Assembly: GCA_015655125.1 (NCBI GenBank)
Contig: JAATFP010000019.1
Location: 1-64,000 of the forward strand
Length of the DNA: 64,000 bases
Direction of reading: 5' to 3'
DNA from: Chitinophagales bacterium
Lineage (GTDB): Bacteria > Bacteroidota > Bacteroidia > Chitinophagales > Chitinophagaceae
The notes below the pieces were generated by a model. It saw only the letters and a list, made by a program, of their open reading frames with translations, searched no databases and was not told the DNA's origin. Shown here in pieces: positions 9,801-18,291 of the stretch (its first letter is position 1; each line of letters starts with the position of its first letter). Both the position numbers and the translations under genes were made by a program.

Positions 9801-10706
9801 ATTAAGCGGAACGGGCAATGTATAGCTGATAAGCCGTAATACTAACATGCCCAAAAAAAGAAAGGCAAAGCCGTAGATAAACCTTGTTTTTTGAATGATA
9901 TAGGAGGCCAATATGTGCAGGAAAATAAGAATGAACATCACTCCAAAAACGCGGCACCAAATGGAAAGTTCATTATTCTTGAAATTTTTTCCATTATAAA
10001 TCTGTTTTAAATGAAAGAGTGTTGTGCCATCGGAAGACTTTATATTACCTTCCCTTGCAACGCCGGATTCCACTTCATATTTGTTGTTGCTCCGGTGATC
10101 GTTGACGAAATTATTTTCAAGATAATCGTTTGTAACGATGTAGTTCCATTTTATGGGAATGAGGGCTATGGCTACGGCTCCTGTTTTGTAAACTTTGTTC
10201 CATACATAAAAGCCATTCGACAACTTTGCAAAACCCGATGCAGCCGGCGATTGCAACATTACACTATCCGGCAACACATATTGCGTGTTCCAATTGCTGA
10301 GCTCATAAGCACCATCGCTGTTTTTTTTGTAAAAGAATAAAAAATAATCCAGCGACGTAAATTCATGAAGTTCTTCCTCCGTATTCTTTTGGGCAATAAA
10401 TTTACCGACGAAGACAGAATCGCCGATCACCTGCTGAAATTCCTTTTCTTTTTGATGAATATATTCGTTGAGGCGTTTCGCCTCTGTATTCATATCATAA
10501 TTGGCCGACCAATAATTATCGCTGATAAACGAGATGGTAAATAACAATGCCGCTACCAGTAATAGATACAGGTTGTCTTTGAAGAAACGAGAAAAATTGA
10601 TTTGAGCACGCAAAATGTTTGATGTATATCTATGATGTGGATCTATGATGTATCTTCTACGCTTCTTTTGCCCTGTCAGCCTGAGCTTGTCGAAGGCCTT
10701 CGACAA
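6858..10706 (-). CDS. Large multi-pass membrane sensor histidine kinase (HAMP, HisKA, HATPase; NtrY-like catalytic core). True start may be near 10613
   Basis: GAWREMARQVAHEIKNPLTPMKLS H-box, NLIQNGLQAV N-box, DNGSGIDP and GTGLGLAMCRRIVEQ; many hydrophobic segments. Confidence 0.88.
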   Translation of the reverse strand: MSKAFDKLRLTGQKKRRRYIIDPHHRYTSNILRAQINFSRFFKDNLYLLLVAALLFTISFISDNYWSANYDMNTEAKRLNEYIHQKEKEFQQVIGDSVFVGKFIAQKNTEEELHEFTSLDYFLFFYKKNSDGAYELSNWNTQYVLPDSVMLQSPAASGFAKLSNGFYVWNKVYKTGAVAIALIPIKWNYIVTNDYLENNFVNDHRSNNKYEVESGVAREGNIKSSDGTTLFHLKQIYNGKNFKNNELSIWCRVFGVMFILIFLHILASYIIQKTRFIYGFAFLFLGMLVLRLISYTLPVPLNFRQFELFNPAIYGSDYILKSLGDLLINAGLFLWFILFVRFHLQERNLRFSFKNERIKWIALVAGVFVILLTTFTGSSIIRSIIADSQISFDVINFFSLNIYTAISFVALSCIAIGYFFLCQIILFLLKMHYKRLMLTFFLATIVIGFFILSFRIGNITGDFEFFVLAWLLIFLFLLNSDHFYLIASRVVTSRLVFWIFFFSVSISAIIIKENSNKEIRNRQHYAEILVSKSNPTSETLINTMLTDFRADFLANNFYRLHDEISNHFFKDSLVNNNFSGYTDKYDTRIFSFNEKEQPLFNIDNNNFNDLNTILNTQAKPTGIQGLFYYDEGYDKFNYITKKTIVDTSRALIGYIFILVSPKYAKNEALSPELFSKGHNNAIENSSTYAFAIYDNGRLVGSHNDYPFATRYEEKYYPNSKYLMINRNNHSEMWYNAGGGKYVVIAKENSLSIESLTLFSYLFCSFLMLTAFAWLLNVIIGSRFKWSVITSNWQLSIRNQIHGTIIFFSVASFFIIGIATIVFFINRYESNNREKLSSTITIMEKEVKNSFSPGWLKSDTVQMSEQSNQQTIENNINRISEIHGVDVNLYTTNGDLRVSSLPLPYIKGIVSKKMEPEAFFHLSNQKEVQFFQKEHIGKLEFLSSYVPVVDSAGVTYAYLNVPYFTSQSKLRDEISNFLVTIINLNAFIFLIAGIVALFITNRITNTFSLIGEKMKKINLGTHNEPIEWHRSDEIGDLVNEYNKMVNKLDESAQALAKTEREGAWREMARQVAHEIKNPLTPMKLSMQFLQKSIENNAPNVKELSEKVANTLVEQIDHLSNIANEFSQFANIENAKMMRIDLNESIRSIRQLYTGNTNTSFEWIIPKDPVYIFADKTHINRLLTNLIQNGLQAVGDDKTPHIVISEEPDENSVLIKIKDNGSGIDPAMQSKIFTPNFTTKSSGTGLGLAMCRRIVEQSNGTIYFETSAEDGTTFFVRYPLASEA

Positions 10707-10718
10707 GCTCAGGCTGAC
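10675..10718. repeat. 44-bp perfect palindrome, REP-like (GTCAGCCTGAGCTTGTCGAAGG/CCTTCGACAAGCTCAGGCTGAC)
   Basis: Direct reading of both arms. Confidence 0.95.
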
Positions 10719-10778
10719 GTTTTTAGATTATTGGCACATTATAAAATTCGTAGTAAATCATACATCGCAGATCATGGA

Positions 10779-11552
10779 TTAGGTGATTGATTCTTTTTTG
10801 ATCCGGTTCCACAGTGCGTCCATTTCTTCCAGCGACATATCGTGTAAATATTTATTTTCTTTTTGAGCGGCTGCTTCCATGCGGGTAAATCTGCTGATGA
10901 ATTTCTTGTTTGTCCGTTCCAGCGCGCTGTCGGCATCTACCTGCAAAAATCTTGCAAAATTTACGAGCGAGAAAAAAACATCGCCCATTTCATCTTCCAT
11001 CTTATCCAACTCACCGGATTTAACGGCCTCCTGCAGTTCACCAATTTCCTCTTCCACCTTTGCCCATACCTGCAGCGTATTGTCCCACTCAAACCCTACC
11101 TGTTTCGATTTTTCCTGGAGCCGGATAGCTTTTACCATCGACGGCAAAGACTTGGGAACGCCACCCAATACAGACTTCTTACCTTCTTTGAGTTTTATTT
11201 TCTCCCAGTTTTGCTTAACGTCTTCTTCATCTTTCACTACTACGTCACCATAAATATGCGGGTGCCTTATAATAAGTTTTTCACAAACACCATCGATCAC
11301 TTCGTCCAATGTAAACTGATTTTGCTCCGCGCCGATCTTTGCATAAAAAACGATGTGCAGCAACAGGTCTCCCAACTCTTCCTTTATGCCTTTCCAGTCA
11401 TTTTCCGTAATGGCATCTGCCAGCTCGTATGTTTCTTCAATCGTCAGATGACGCAGGGTATCGATGGTCTGCTTTTTATCCCACGGACATTTCTCCCGCA
11501 GTTCATCCATTATTTTTATGAGCCTGAGAAATTGATCGGACGTTGCTTGCAT
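10779..11552 (-). CDS. mazG: Nucleoside triphosphate pyrophosphohydrolase MazG
   Basis: LREKCPWDKKQTIDTLRHLTIEETYELADAI ... EELGDLLLHIVFYAKI, two MazG repeats. Confidence 0.95.
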   Translation of the reverse strand: MQATSDQFLRLIKIMDELREKCPWDKKQTIDTLRHLTIEETYELADAITENDWKGIKEELGDLLLHIVFYAKIGAEQNQFTLDEVIDGVCEKLIIRHPHIYGDVVVKDEEDVKQNWEKIKLKEGKKSVLGGVPKSLPSMVKAIRLQEKSKQVGFEWDNTLQVWAKVEEEIGELQEAVKSGELDKMEDEMGDVFFSLVNFARFLQVDADSALERTNKKFISRFTRMEAAAQKENKYLHDMSLEEMDALWNRIKKESIT

Positions 11553-11556
11553 AAAT

Positions 11557-12732
11557 TTATAATTTTAAAAAAGAGAACACCAGGAAAATAAAGAATAGCA
11601 GAATTACAATGAAAGTAAGATAAATATTGAGCAGGAAAAATTTAAGGAAAGTTTTTACCCGCCCCTGGCCATAAAAGTTCCGCATCGCTTTATAAGCATA
11701 ATAAAACATCCATATATATATAAACCCGATGAGATAACCGATCCATCCCCACGAATAGTGACCCTCCAATATATTAAGTCCGATGATGGCCAGCAAAGCA
11801 ATAAATACAAAAATATACAGGTGAATGCTGAAGATAGCGTGACTTACATAATAGAAAGATTTGTGCCGGAAATAGATAAGTTTTAAAAACAACGCAAATA
11901 ACGGCAATGAAACGAACAACATCTGCGGAAAGCTATGTTGGAACGCCGACAGGATATCACTCTGCATTTTGTTACTATCGCCACCATATTTAGCGTTCAA
12001 TTCTATCTTCCGGTAATTTAACTTTTGCATCACCCACCCATCGCTCGCCTTGCCGGATGCCAATGCAGAATCGTATTGTTCCTTGCTGCGATAACTTCCG
12101 ATACCTGTAAAAACCTGTGTACTATCGATGTATGAAACGGCCTCCTCCTTTGTTAATTTCCTGTCCTCATCCAGGTCGTTTACAAATTTGTTGAAATCCG
12201 ACGTATCCATCAACTGAATAATTTTTGATGTTAAAAGCCTGTAAGATATCTCCGACCTTGCCGAGGTACTATCAAGATATTTTTTAAACTGTGGCCTCGT
12301 AAATTTTCTTGTGCTGTCAATATTTCTTATTACATGCACAAAAGTGCTGCTGTCCATATTATTCACTAACGAGGAAGTGGCCGAGCTAAACTGGTTGTTG
12401 AGAAGCTTTTTGTCGAAATGGTAAACAGAAAAAAATATCAGAAAAAAAATGAATGAAGTAAAAACATACATCCGCACGGGATTAAGATAGCTTGCACGAC
12501 GACCCACCTTATATTCATGTGATAAGAAACCGGGCTTGAAGATGAGGTATTTAAGACTGCTAAAAAATTTTCCGTCAAAATGCGTGATATCGTTGAAAAA
12601 ATGCGTGACCAGGTGCCACGCAGATTCCGCCGGTTCGATATTTTCCTGCCCGCAGACACTGCAATATTTTCCACTCACTTCGGCATTACAATTCAGGCAG
12701 TTCTTCTCTTTGCGCTCTTTTAAATGACTCAA
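11557..12732 (-). CDS. DUF3667-type membrane protein
   Basis: N-terminal zinc-ribbon CLNCNAEVSGKYCSVCGQEN, HFFNDITHFDGKFFSSLKYLIFKPGFL, C-terminal TM helices. Confidence 0.75.
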   Translation of the reverse strand: MSHLKERKEKNCLNCNAEVSGKYCSVCGQENIEPAESAWHLVTHFFNDITHFDGKFFSSLKYLIFKPGFLSHEYKVGRRASYLNPVRMYVFTSFIFFLIFFSVYHFDKKLLNNQFSSATSSLVNNMDSSTFVHVIRNIDSTRKFTRPQFKKYLDSTSARSEISYRLLTSKIIQLMDTSDFNKFVNDLDEDRKLTKEEAVSYIDSTQVFTGIGSYRSKEQYDSALASGKASDGWVMQKLNYRKIELNAKYGGDSNKMQSDILSAFQHSFPQMLFVSLPLFALFLKLIYFRHKSFYYVSHAIFSIHLYIFVFIALLAIIGLNILEGHYSWGWIGYLIGFIYIWMFYYAYKAMRNFYGQGRVKTFLKFFLLNIYLTFIVILLFFIFLVFSFLKL

Positions 12733-12829
12733 GGATGATTTTTTTGTTAAAAATAATAAAGTTTGTCGGCATGCGGTAACTTAACATGGGTTTAGCTTGC
12801 TAACTTAGCAACTTCTTATTCTAAAAAAT

Positions 12830-13663
12830 ATGATTAAAAAAATATCGCTGTTTGCGTTTCTGATCGCGTTTTTTCACACAGCTTCATTTGCTCAATATTA
12901 TTACAAGGATATTTTGAGTAATGCAGACCTGCTCAAAACCATGGCGCTTTACAAAGAAAATAAAGTGCGTAGCGTTGCCATCAAAAGTTTTGAAGATGAT
13001 GGCGAAGCAAGTGACGGTTTCTTCTGCGAAAAAAAAATCTCGCGTGATTACAAAAAAGTGGAGTTGTTTACGAGGTCGAATATTTCGGCAAGTTCCGTTT
13101 TCACTTCCATTTTCAAGGATGATGGAAAGTTGCTGACGACGGTTGATAGCTCAGAAATAGCGATCACGAAGAACAGTTATTTTTATGATAGTAAAAACCG
13201 TATCCGGTCGATTCTTTCATCTGTACGCTCCCAGGATGACGATTTCACAAATGCAATTACGGAAGAACATATTTATACCTACAACGACCAGGATCAGCCG
13301 GTGAAGATGGTAAGGGTGAAAAACAACATCGACTCCATCGTTTTTCTTTTTGCAAACGACGAACGGAACATGGTTGCAATTGAAAAAGACACCAAAAGTG
13401 GCGCGAAATATTATTACTATTATGACGCAAAAGGAAGGCTGACAGACATTGTACAGGCCAACGACTTGCGTACCAACTTAAATCCCGATTACATTTTTGA
13501 ATACAACAGCGCCAGCCAGGTAACGCAAATGACGTCAACCGAAGAAGGCGGAAATGATTACTTTGTCTGGAAATACACGTACGACAATGGTTTGCGCGTC
13601 CGCGAAAAATGCTATACCAAAGAAAGGAAGTTGATGGGTAGCGTTGAGTATGAATACAAATAG
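12830..13663 (+). CDS. Secreted protein of unknown function with RHS/YD-like motifs
   Basis: Signal peptide MIKKISLFAFLIAFFHTASFAQ; YTYNDQDQPVKMVRV, YYYDAKGRLTDIVQ. Confidence 0.6.
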   Translation: MIKKISLFAFLIAFFHTASFAQYYYKDILSNADLLKTMALYKENKVRSVAIKSFEDDGEASDGFFCEKKISRDYKKVELFTRSNISASSVFTSIFKDDGKLLTTVDSSEIAITKNSYFYDSKNRIRSILSSVRSQDDDFTNAITEEHIYTYNDQDQPVKMVRVKNNIDSIVFLFANDERNMVAIEKDTKSGAKYYYYYDAKGRLTDIVQANDLRTNLNPDYIFEYNSASQVTQMTSTEEGGNDYFVWKYTYDNGLRVREKCYTKERKLMGSVEYEYK

Positions 13664-13732
13664 TGAAAATCTTCACGGAGCGTTGTTAATCCCTTTCGAC
13701 GTAATCCTCCCTGACAGGATACCCGATATAAA

Positions 13733-13763
13733 AAAGCGCCTGAATTTATTATTCAGGCGCTTT
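13733..13763. terminator. Bidirectional terminator between convergent genes
   Basis: aaagcgcctgaat-ttatt-attcaggcgcttt. Confidence 0.85.
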
Positions 13764-13816
13764 AAATTTTAATCCTATTAAAAAATTGTACTCTTTAAAG
13801 ATTTCATCATTGATCC

Positions 13817-15142
13817 TTAGAAGTTACGAACCGTCATTTCCGTTCTCCTGTTCTTCGCACGCCCTGCGGCTGTTTTATTATCTGCGATTGGCTTGGTTTC
13901 ACCATAACCTGTCGATTTCAAACGGCTGGCGTCGATTCCTTTCGAAATAAGATAGTTTTTAACGGCACCAGCGCGGTTATCGGAAAGAACCTGGTTGCTT
14001 TCGTCGGAACCCTGAGAATCTGTGTGCCCATCGATGTCGATCATCAATGATTCGTCGGTTTTCAATAACGCAGCAACTGCATCCAGCGATTTGTTGGATT
14101 TTGCCAGCAATTTATAACTACCTGTTGCGAAGAATACATTTTTCGCAGCGAAGTTTATTTTTTCAATTACTTCTTTAGCAATTTCCGGGCAACCCTGGTT
14201 GCTTGCAGGCCCTGGACGGGAAGGACATTTATCTTCTTCGTCATTTACTCCGTCGCCATCAGTATCCGGGATAGGACAGCCTTGATAACGCGCGAAACCT
14301 TTTACAGCGGGACATTTATCATCTTCATCATTAATGCCATCGCCATCCGTATCCGGGATCGGGCAACCCTGGTATTTTGCCGGGCCGGCAACATCGGGGC
14401 ATTTGTCGTCGGCGTCTGCAATGCCGTCGCCATCGCGGTCGGGACAGCCCTGCAAAGAAGCTAGTCCTGCTATATCCGGGCATTTATCGTCGGCATCCAA
14501 AACGCCGTCACCATCGCGGTCGGTCACTACCGGAACCTCTACCGCTACGGGTACCTCGGCTTTAGGTTTGGCAAAACTCTTAGCGAAGCCGATGCTATAA
14601 TAAAAATGATATGCGGTCAATTCCGTTACCGGAACACGGTACTGCGCATTTGTAAGGATGAAGGCATCGTCAGCAATTTTAAATTGCAAACCAAGGCCAA
14701 GCGGTAAAAATGCACTGTAATAACCTTTATATTTTGCACCTCCAACACCAGCGGTGACGAAAGGAACAAAGAAATATTTATCACTCATCAACTTAATATT
14801 GGCTGTGGCTGCAGCTTCGAGCAATAAGAATTGTTTGGTATCCACCAACTTATCGGGCACAGGATAGGCCGTATAAGAACCTGTCAATGTTCCGGCAAAG
14901 TCAATATGGCTGCCAAGTCCCTGCAGGTAGCTTACGTACGCGCCGGGTGACATGCGGCTGGTTTTGGACCATTGTTTGTTTTTCAACACGTTTCCGAGTG
15001 TTGTTCTGCGAAGATCGGCGGCCGTCTGAAAATCAGTCAGCGAGAACCCGATGGCAAAAGAAGGTGCTTTTTTGTAATCATTTTGGGCAAAGGCGATCGT
15101 ACATCCGATCATGGTAAGAAAAGTAAGAATATACTTTTTCAT
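13817..15142 (-). CDS. OmpA-family outer-membrane protein with thrombospondin type 3 Ca-binding repeats
   Basis: DRDGDGVLDADDKCP-type repeats; C-terminal OmpA motif DIDGHTDSQGSDESNQVLSDNRAGAVKNYL. Confidence 0.9.
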   Translation of the reverse strand: MKKYILTFLTMIGCTIAFAQNDYKKAPSFAIGFSLTDFQTAADLRRTTLGNVLKNKQWSKTSRMSPGAYVSYLQGLGSHIDFAGTLTGSYTAYPVPDKLVDTKQFLLLEAAATANIKLMSDKYFFVPFVTAGVGGAKYKGYYSAFLPLGLGLQFKIADDAFILTNAQYRVPVTELTAYHFYYSIGFAKSFAKPKAEVPVAVEVPVVTDRDGDGVLDADDKCPDIAGLASLQGCPDRDGDGIADADDKCPDVAGPAKYQGCPIPDTDGDGINDEDDKCPAVKGFARYQGCPIPDTDGDGVNDEEDKCPSRPGPASNQGCPEIAKEVIEKINFAAKNVFFATGSYKLLAKSNKSLDAVAALLKTDESLMIDIDGHTDSQGSDESNQVLSDNRAGAVKNYLISKGIDASRLKSTGYGETKPIADNKTAAGRAKNRRTEMTVRNF

Positions 15143-15257
15143 AATAGTCAGTTTTGTGAACGAAACAAAAATAGCTGCTTAGTTTCACATATTGAAATAA
15201 ATTACGCACTTAATTACCGCATTTTGACGTTAAAAAGGCGTGTTGTATATAAAAAAA

Positions 15258-15692
15258 TCATTTAGCGATTTCCTTCTCCACTACTTCAATTTTTACTCTT
15301 GTAAGACCGGCTTTGATAAAACCAAGTTTCCCGGCGGCTTCTTTTGTAAGGTCGAGTAAACGGCTGGTTTTATTATGCAGCCGGTCATTAATCTTAACGA
15401 ACACTACTTTACCGTTTTTCAGGTTGGTTACTCTTACCAAAGTACCCAATCGTAGCATATTGCAGGCCGCAGTATATTTCGAATGATTAAAAATTTCTCC
15501 ACTGGCCGTTTTCCGGCCATGAAACCTGGCGGCATAGAAACTTGCCTGGCCATATAAAACAATGGTATTCTTTTGGGGCCTTTTTTGCTCCGCAACAGAA
15601 TCGGTGAAATTTCTCACAATGCCCGAAGCTTTAATTGCCGGAAAGACGTAAAGGAGAAGAAAGGTTAATATCATGCAGCGTAACAATTTCAT
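15258..15692 (-). CDS. RlpA-like double-psi beta-barrel septal ring/lytic transglycosylase family protein
   Basis: GQASFYAARFHGRKTASGEIFNHSKYTAACNMLRLGTLVRVTNLKNGKVVFVKINDR; start chosen at MKLLRCM. Confidence 0.85.
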   Translation of the reverse strand: MKLLRCMILTFLLLYVFPAIKASGIVRNFTDSVAEQKRPQKNTIVLYGQASFYAARFHGRKTASGEIFNHSKYTAACNMLRLGTLVRVTNLKNGKVVFVKINDRLHNKTSRLLDLTKEAAGKLGFIKAGLTRVKIEVVEKEIAK

Positions 15693-15769
15693 AAAGTTGT
15701 TTTGAACGGTGAACTGATAATTGTTCAGTTTGTGAAACAATTACCTTTTAAGATGCCTTTCCATCAGGC

Positions 15770-17467
15770 CTATTTTCCTGCAAAATATTTTTGCGTCAGT
15801 GCTTTATCGTCTCCATAAATATCATCATAAAACTTGATCGAACCATTTACGAGTTCGCAGCCGAAATAGCGAATGAACAAAGGCAACCTGTTTTTCACCA
15901 AAATCTTGTGGCGGTCCTTCGCAGCGATCCAGTTTACGATCGAGTCGCTCGTGTACTTCAATGAATCCCTTTGTTTGGATAAAATACTGTCGTTACGCAC
16001 AATATAAAATGCAAGTTTTTGCCATTCCTGAACGCGTACGCAGCCATGACTTAAACTACGCATGCTATTACTGAACAGGTAGCGCTGATTGGTATCGTGC
16101 AGATAGACGGAAAAAGGATTATCGAAATTAAATTTTATCACGCCCAATGCATTATCATCTCCACTGCCTTGTTGCACGCGGTAAGGAATGCCCTTGGAAT
16201 ATTTAGACCAGTTAATACTGTATGGATCTACACGGTCGCCGTTATTGTCGAGCAGGTAAAATCCCTTGCGGGCGAGATAGCCCGGGTCTCTTTTTAACGC
16301 CGGAAGCGTTTCTTTTGTGATGATGCTTGTAGGGATCGTCCATGTAGGATATAGCATGATGTCGGTGATGGCACTTGTAATTAACGGAGTTGGCGTAGCC
16401 GGCCTGCCACAGATGATCTTCGATTCCAAAGCCACAGAATCATTTTCATATAACTTCAGATAGAATGCAGGAAGGTTTACCCATATGTATTTTTCGGGCA
16501 TTTGTTCCGGCAATTGTTTGTAGCGATCAAGCGTAACCGCAATTCTGCGGAAACGTTCTTTATCCGTGGTATTGATTAATTTAATCAGTCCCGCAGAAAT
16601 TTTCCCATCGGCCCTGATGCCTTTCTTTGACTGGTATTTTTTTACGGCATTGCTCAGTTGGGTAGAATCGGGCAATGGATTGCCGCCGGTGCTGATAGCG
16701 CTTTCAAGCAAACGCTTTTGTATTTTTTTGATAAATTGAATAGAATCCGTTGCGCCTTTGTAAGGATAATCAACATAAGTGTATGAGCGGTTGTCCATAC
16801 TGTCGATGAATTTTCTGATTCCCGATTTCAATGATTCGTATCCTTTATGCTTAGGCTGAAGTGCGGCGGTAATGCTGCTGATGGATGTGCCTGAAGCAAG
16901 TTTATCAAGGTTTCCGGCAAAATAAGCTTTGTAAACTGCGGGCTTGTTTTTCCAAGAAAGGCTATCCTGCTGCAACCGTCCCTGCTTCAGATCCTGCACC
17001 ACATGCATGAATGCATCAGTAAAAGCAATCTCTCCTCTTGCCCACAACACCGCATCCGTGCGCCTGACAGAGTCGGCATCCATCGCATTTTTAAAAGCAG
17101 CCAAAGATGCGTACTGATAATCTTCGGGGAAGAGTCCGTCGAGTGCCGCATTTTTCAAATACCAGATAAGGCTGTCTGCAGGCTGTTTCCACTTTTCCGA
17201 ACTGCTCCATACGGGTTCATAGTCATTTTGTTCGTAATAAAATTTTACCACGGGCAAAAACTGCAGCCGCAGGCTGTCATCGATTTCGCCTTTGTTATCT
17301 TCCGCTTTTGCGATGAGTTCTTTAATTGTTTTCCGAACGAATCCATCCATTGATTCCGGATCAGATACGATCTTTATTTCCTTTTCAGCAGCAGGGTTCT
17401 TACAGGCCGAAAACAGCAGCATCGTAACCACAAGAGGCAGCAGCGCACGATTGTTACAGAATTTCAT
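15770..17467 (-). CDS. L,D-transpeptidase (YcbB/ErfK-like) with peptidoglycan-binding domain
   Basis: HGCVRVQEW catalytic motif (SHGCxR), lipoprotein-type signal; start chosen at MKFCNNRALLPL. Confidence 0.88.
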   Translation of the reverse strand: MKFCNNRALLPLVVTMLLFSACKNPAAEKEIKIVSDPESMDGFVRKTIKELIAKAEDNKGEIDDSLRLQFLPVVKFYYEQNDYEPVWSSSEKWKQPADSLIWYLKNAALDGLFPEDYQYASLAAFKNAMDADSVRRTDAVLWARGEIAFTDAFMHVVQDLKQGRLQQDSLSWKNKPAVYKAYFAGNLDKLASGTSISSITAALQPKHKGYESLKSGIRKFIDSMDNRSYTYVDYPYKGATDSIQFIKKIQKRLLESAISTGGNPLPDSTQLSNAVKKYQSKKGIRADGKISAGLIKLINTTDKERFRRIAVTLDRYKQLPEQMPEKYIWVNLPAFYLKLYENDSVALESKIICGRPATPTPLITSAITDIMLYPTWTIPTSIITKETLPALKRDPGYLARKGFYLLDNNGDRVDPYSINWSKYSKGIPYRVQQGSGDDNALGVIKFNFDNPFSVYLHDTNQRYLFSNSMRSLSHGCVRVQEWQKLAFYIVRNDSILSKQRDSLKYTSDSIVNWIAAKDRHKILVKNRLPLFIRYFGCELVNGSIKFYDDIYGDDKALTQKYFAGK

Positions 17468-17511
17468 GATAGGGAAATTGATTAACTTGAAGTAATATTT
17501 ATATAGAAAAT

Positions 17512-18237
17512 ATGACTCTCCATTACAAGATAATAATTCGTTTGAGATATGCAGCATTTTGGGCGATCCTTTTTTCGTTAAGTTTCCCACCGGCATACTC
17601 GCAGGATACCATCGTTAATAAATACGGGCTATCAGTGATCAATTCTGTTACGCACTTTGCGCAAACGGTGAAATCCGATCCTAAAAAGAAGATGATTGAT
17701 GTGCGAAGGCTCGCACCTGCAATTGCAGTTGATCTTAAATACGCCGGCGACCAGAATTTCATGCATCGCAAGCTTTACACGGGTAAAGCCGTACCACTGC
17801 TGCGATTGCCGGCTGCCACCAGCCTCGCCGCAGTACAACGGGAGTTAAATAAAAAAGGTATAGGAATAAAGATATGGGACGCTTACCGCCCCTATAGCGT
17901 TACCGAAAAAATGTGGGAACTGGTAAAAGATGAGCGATATGCCGCCAATCCCAAATTTGGCAGCGGTCACAATCGTGGCGTGGCCGTGGATCTGACGCTG
18001 ATAGACCTTAAAACAAAAAAAGAACTTGACATGGGAACGGGCTTCGATAATTTTTCGGATACCGCACATGGAGATTATGTAAAACTTCCTGTTGCAGTTT
18101 TAGCAAACAGGCAATTGCTCAAAACAACCATGGAAAAACATGGCTTTAAAGTATTGGAAACGGAATGGTGGCATTTTTATTTGCCGGATGCGAAGCAGTA
18201 TGAGTTGCTGGACCTTCGCTTTGAAGAACTTTTTTAA
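17512..18237 (+). CDS. D-alanyl-D-alanine dipeptidase (VanX-like, M15)
   Basis: KIWDAYRPYSVTEKMWELV, GSGHNRGVAVDLTL, ETEWWHFYL. Confidence 0.9.
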   Translation: MTLHYKIIIRLRYAAFWAILFSLSFPPAYSQDTIVNKYGLSVINSVTHFAQTVKSDPKKKMIDVRRLAPAIAVDLKYAGDQNFMHRKLYTGKAVPLLRLPAATSLAAVQRELNKKGIGIKIWDAYRPYSVTEKMWELVKDERYAANPKFGSGHNRGVAVDLTLIDLKTKKELDMGTGFDNFSDTAHGDYVKLPVAVLANRQLLKTTMEKHGFKVLETEWWHFYLPDAKQYELLDLRFEELF

Positions 18238-18278
18238 TTGACCAAGATCTAACCGCTAAACACTAATCTCTAATCTTG

Positions 18279-18286
18279 TACTTTTG
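18279..18286 (+). promoter_or_regulatory. Putative -7 box TACTTTTG immediately upstream of the lpxB ATG
   Basis: TAnnTTTG match ending 5 nt before ATG at 18292. Confidence 0.5.
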
Positions 18287-18291
18287 CATCA

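Noticed and set aside
14282-14600. Overlapping antisense ORFs in the TSP3 region
   Set aside because: Explained by the low-complexity DxDGDGxxDxxDxCP-coding repeats of the OmpA-family gene.
17512-18237. Vancomycin-resistance cluster
   Set aside because: Only a VanX-like dipeptidase; no VanH, VanA-type ligase or VanRS next to it.
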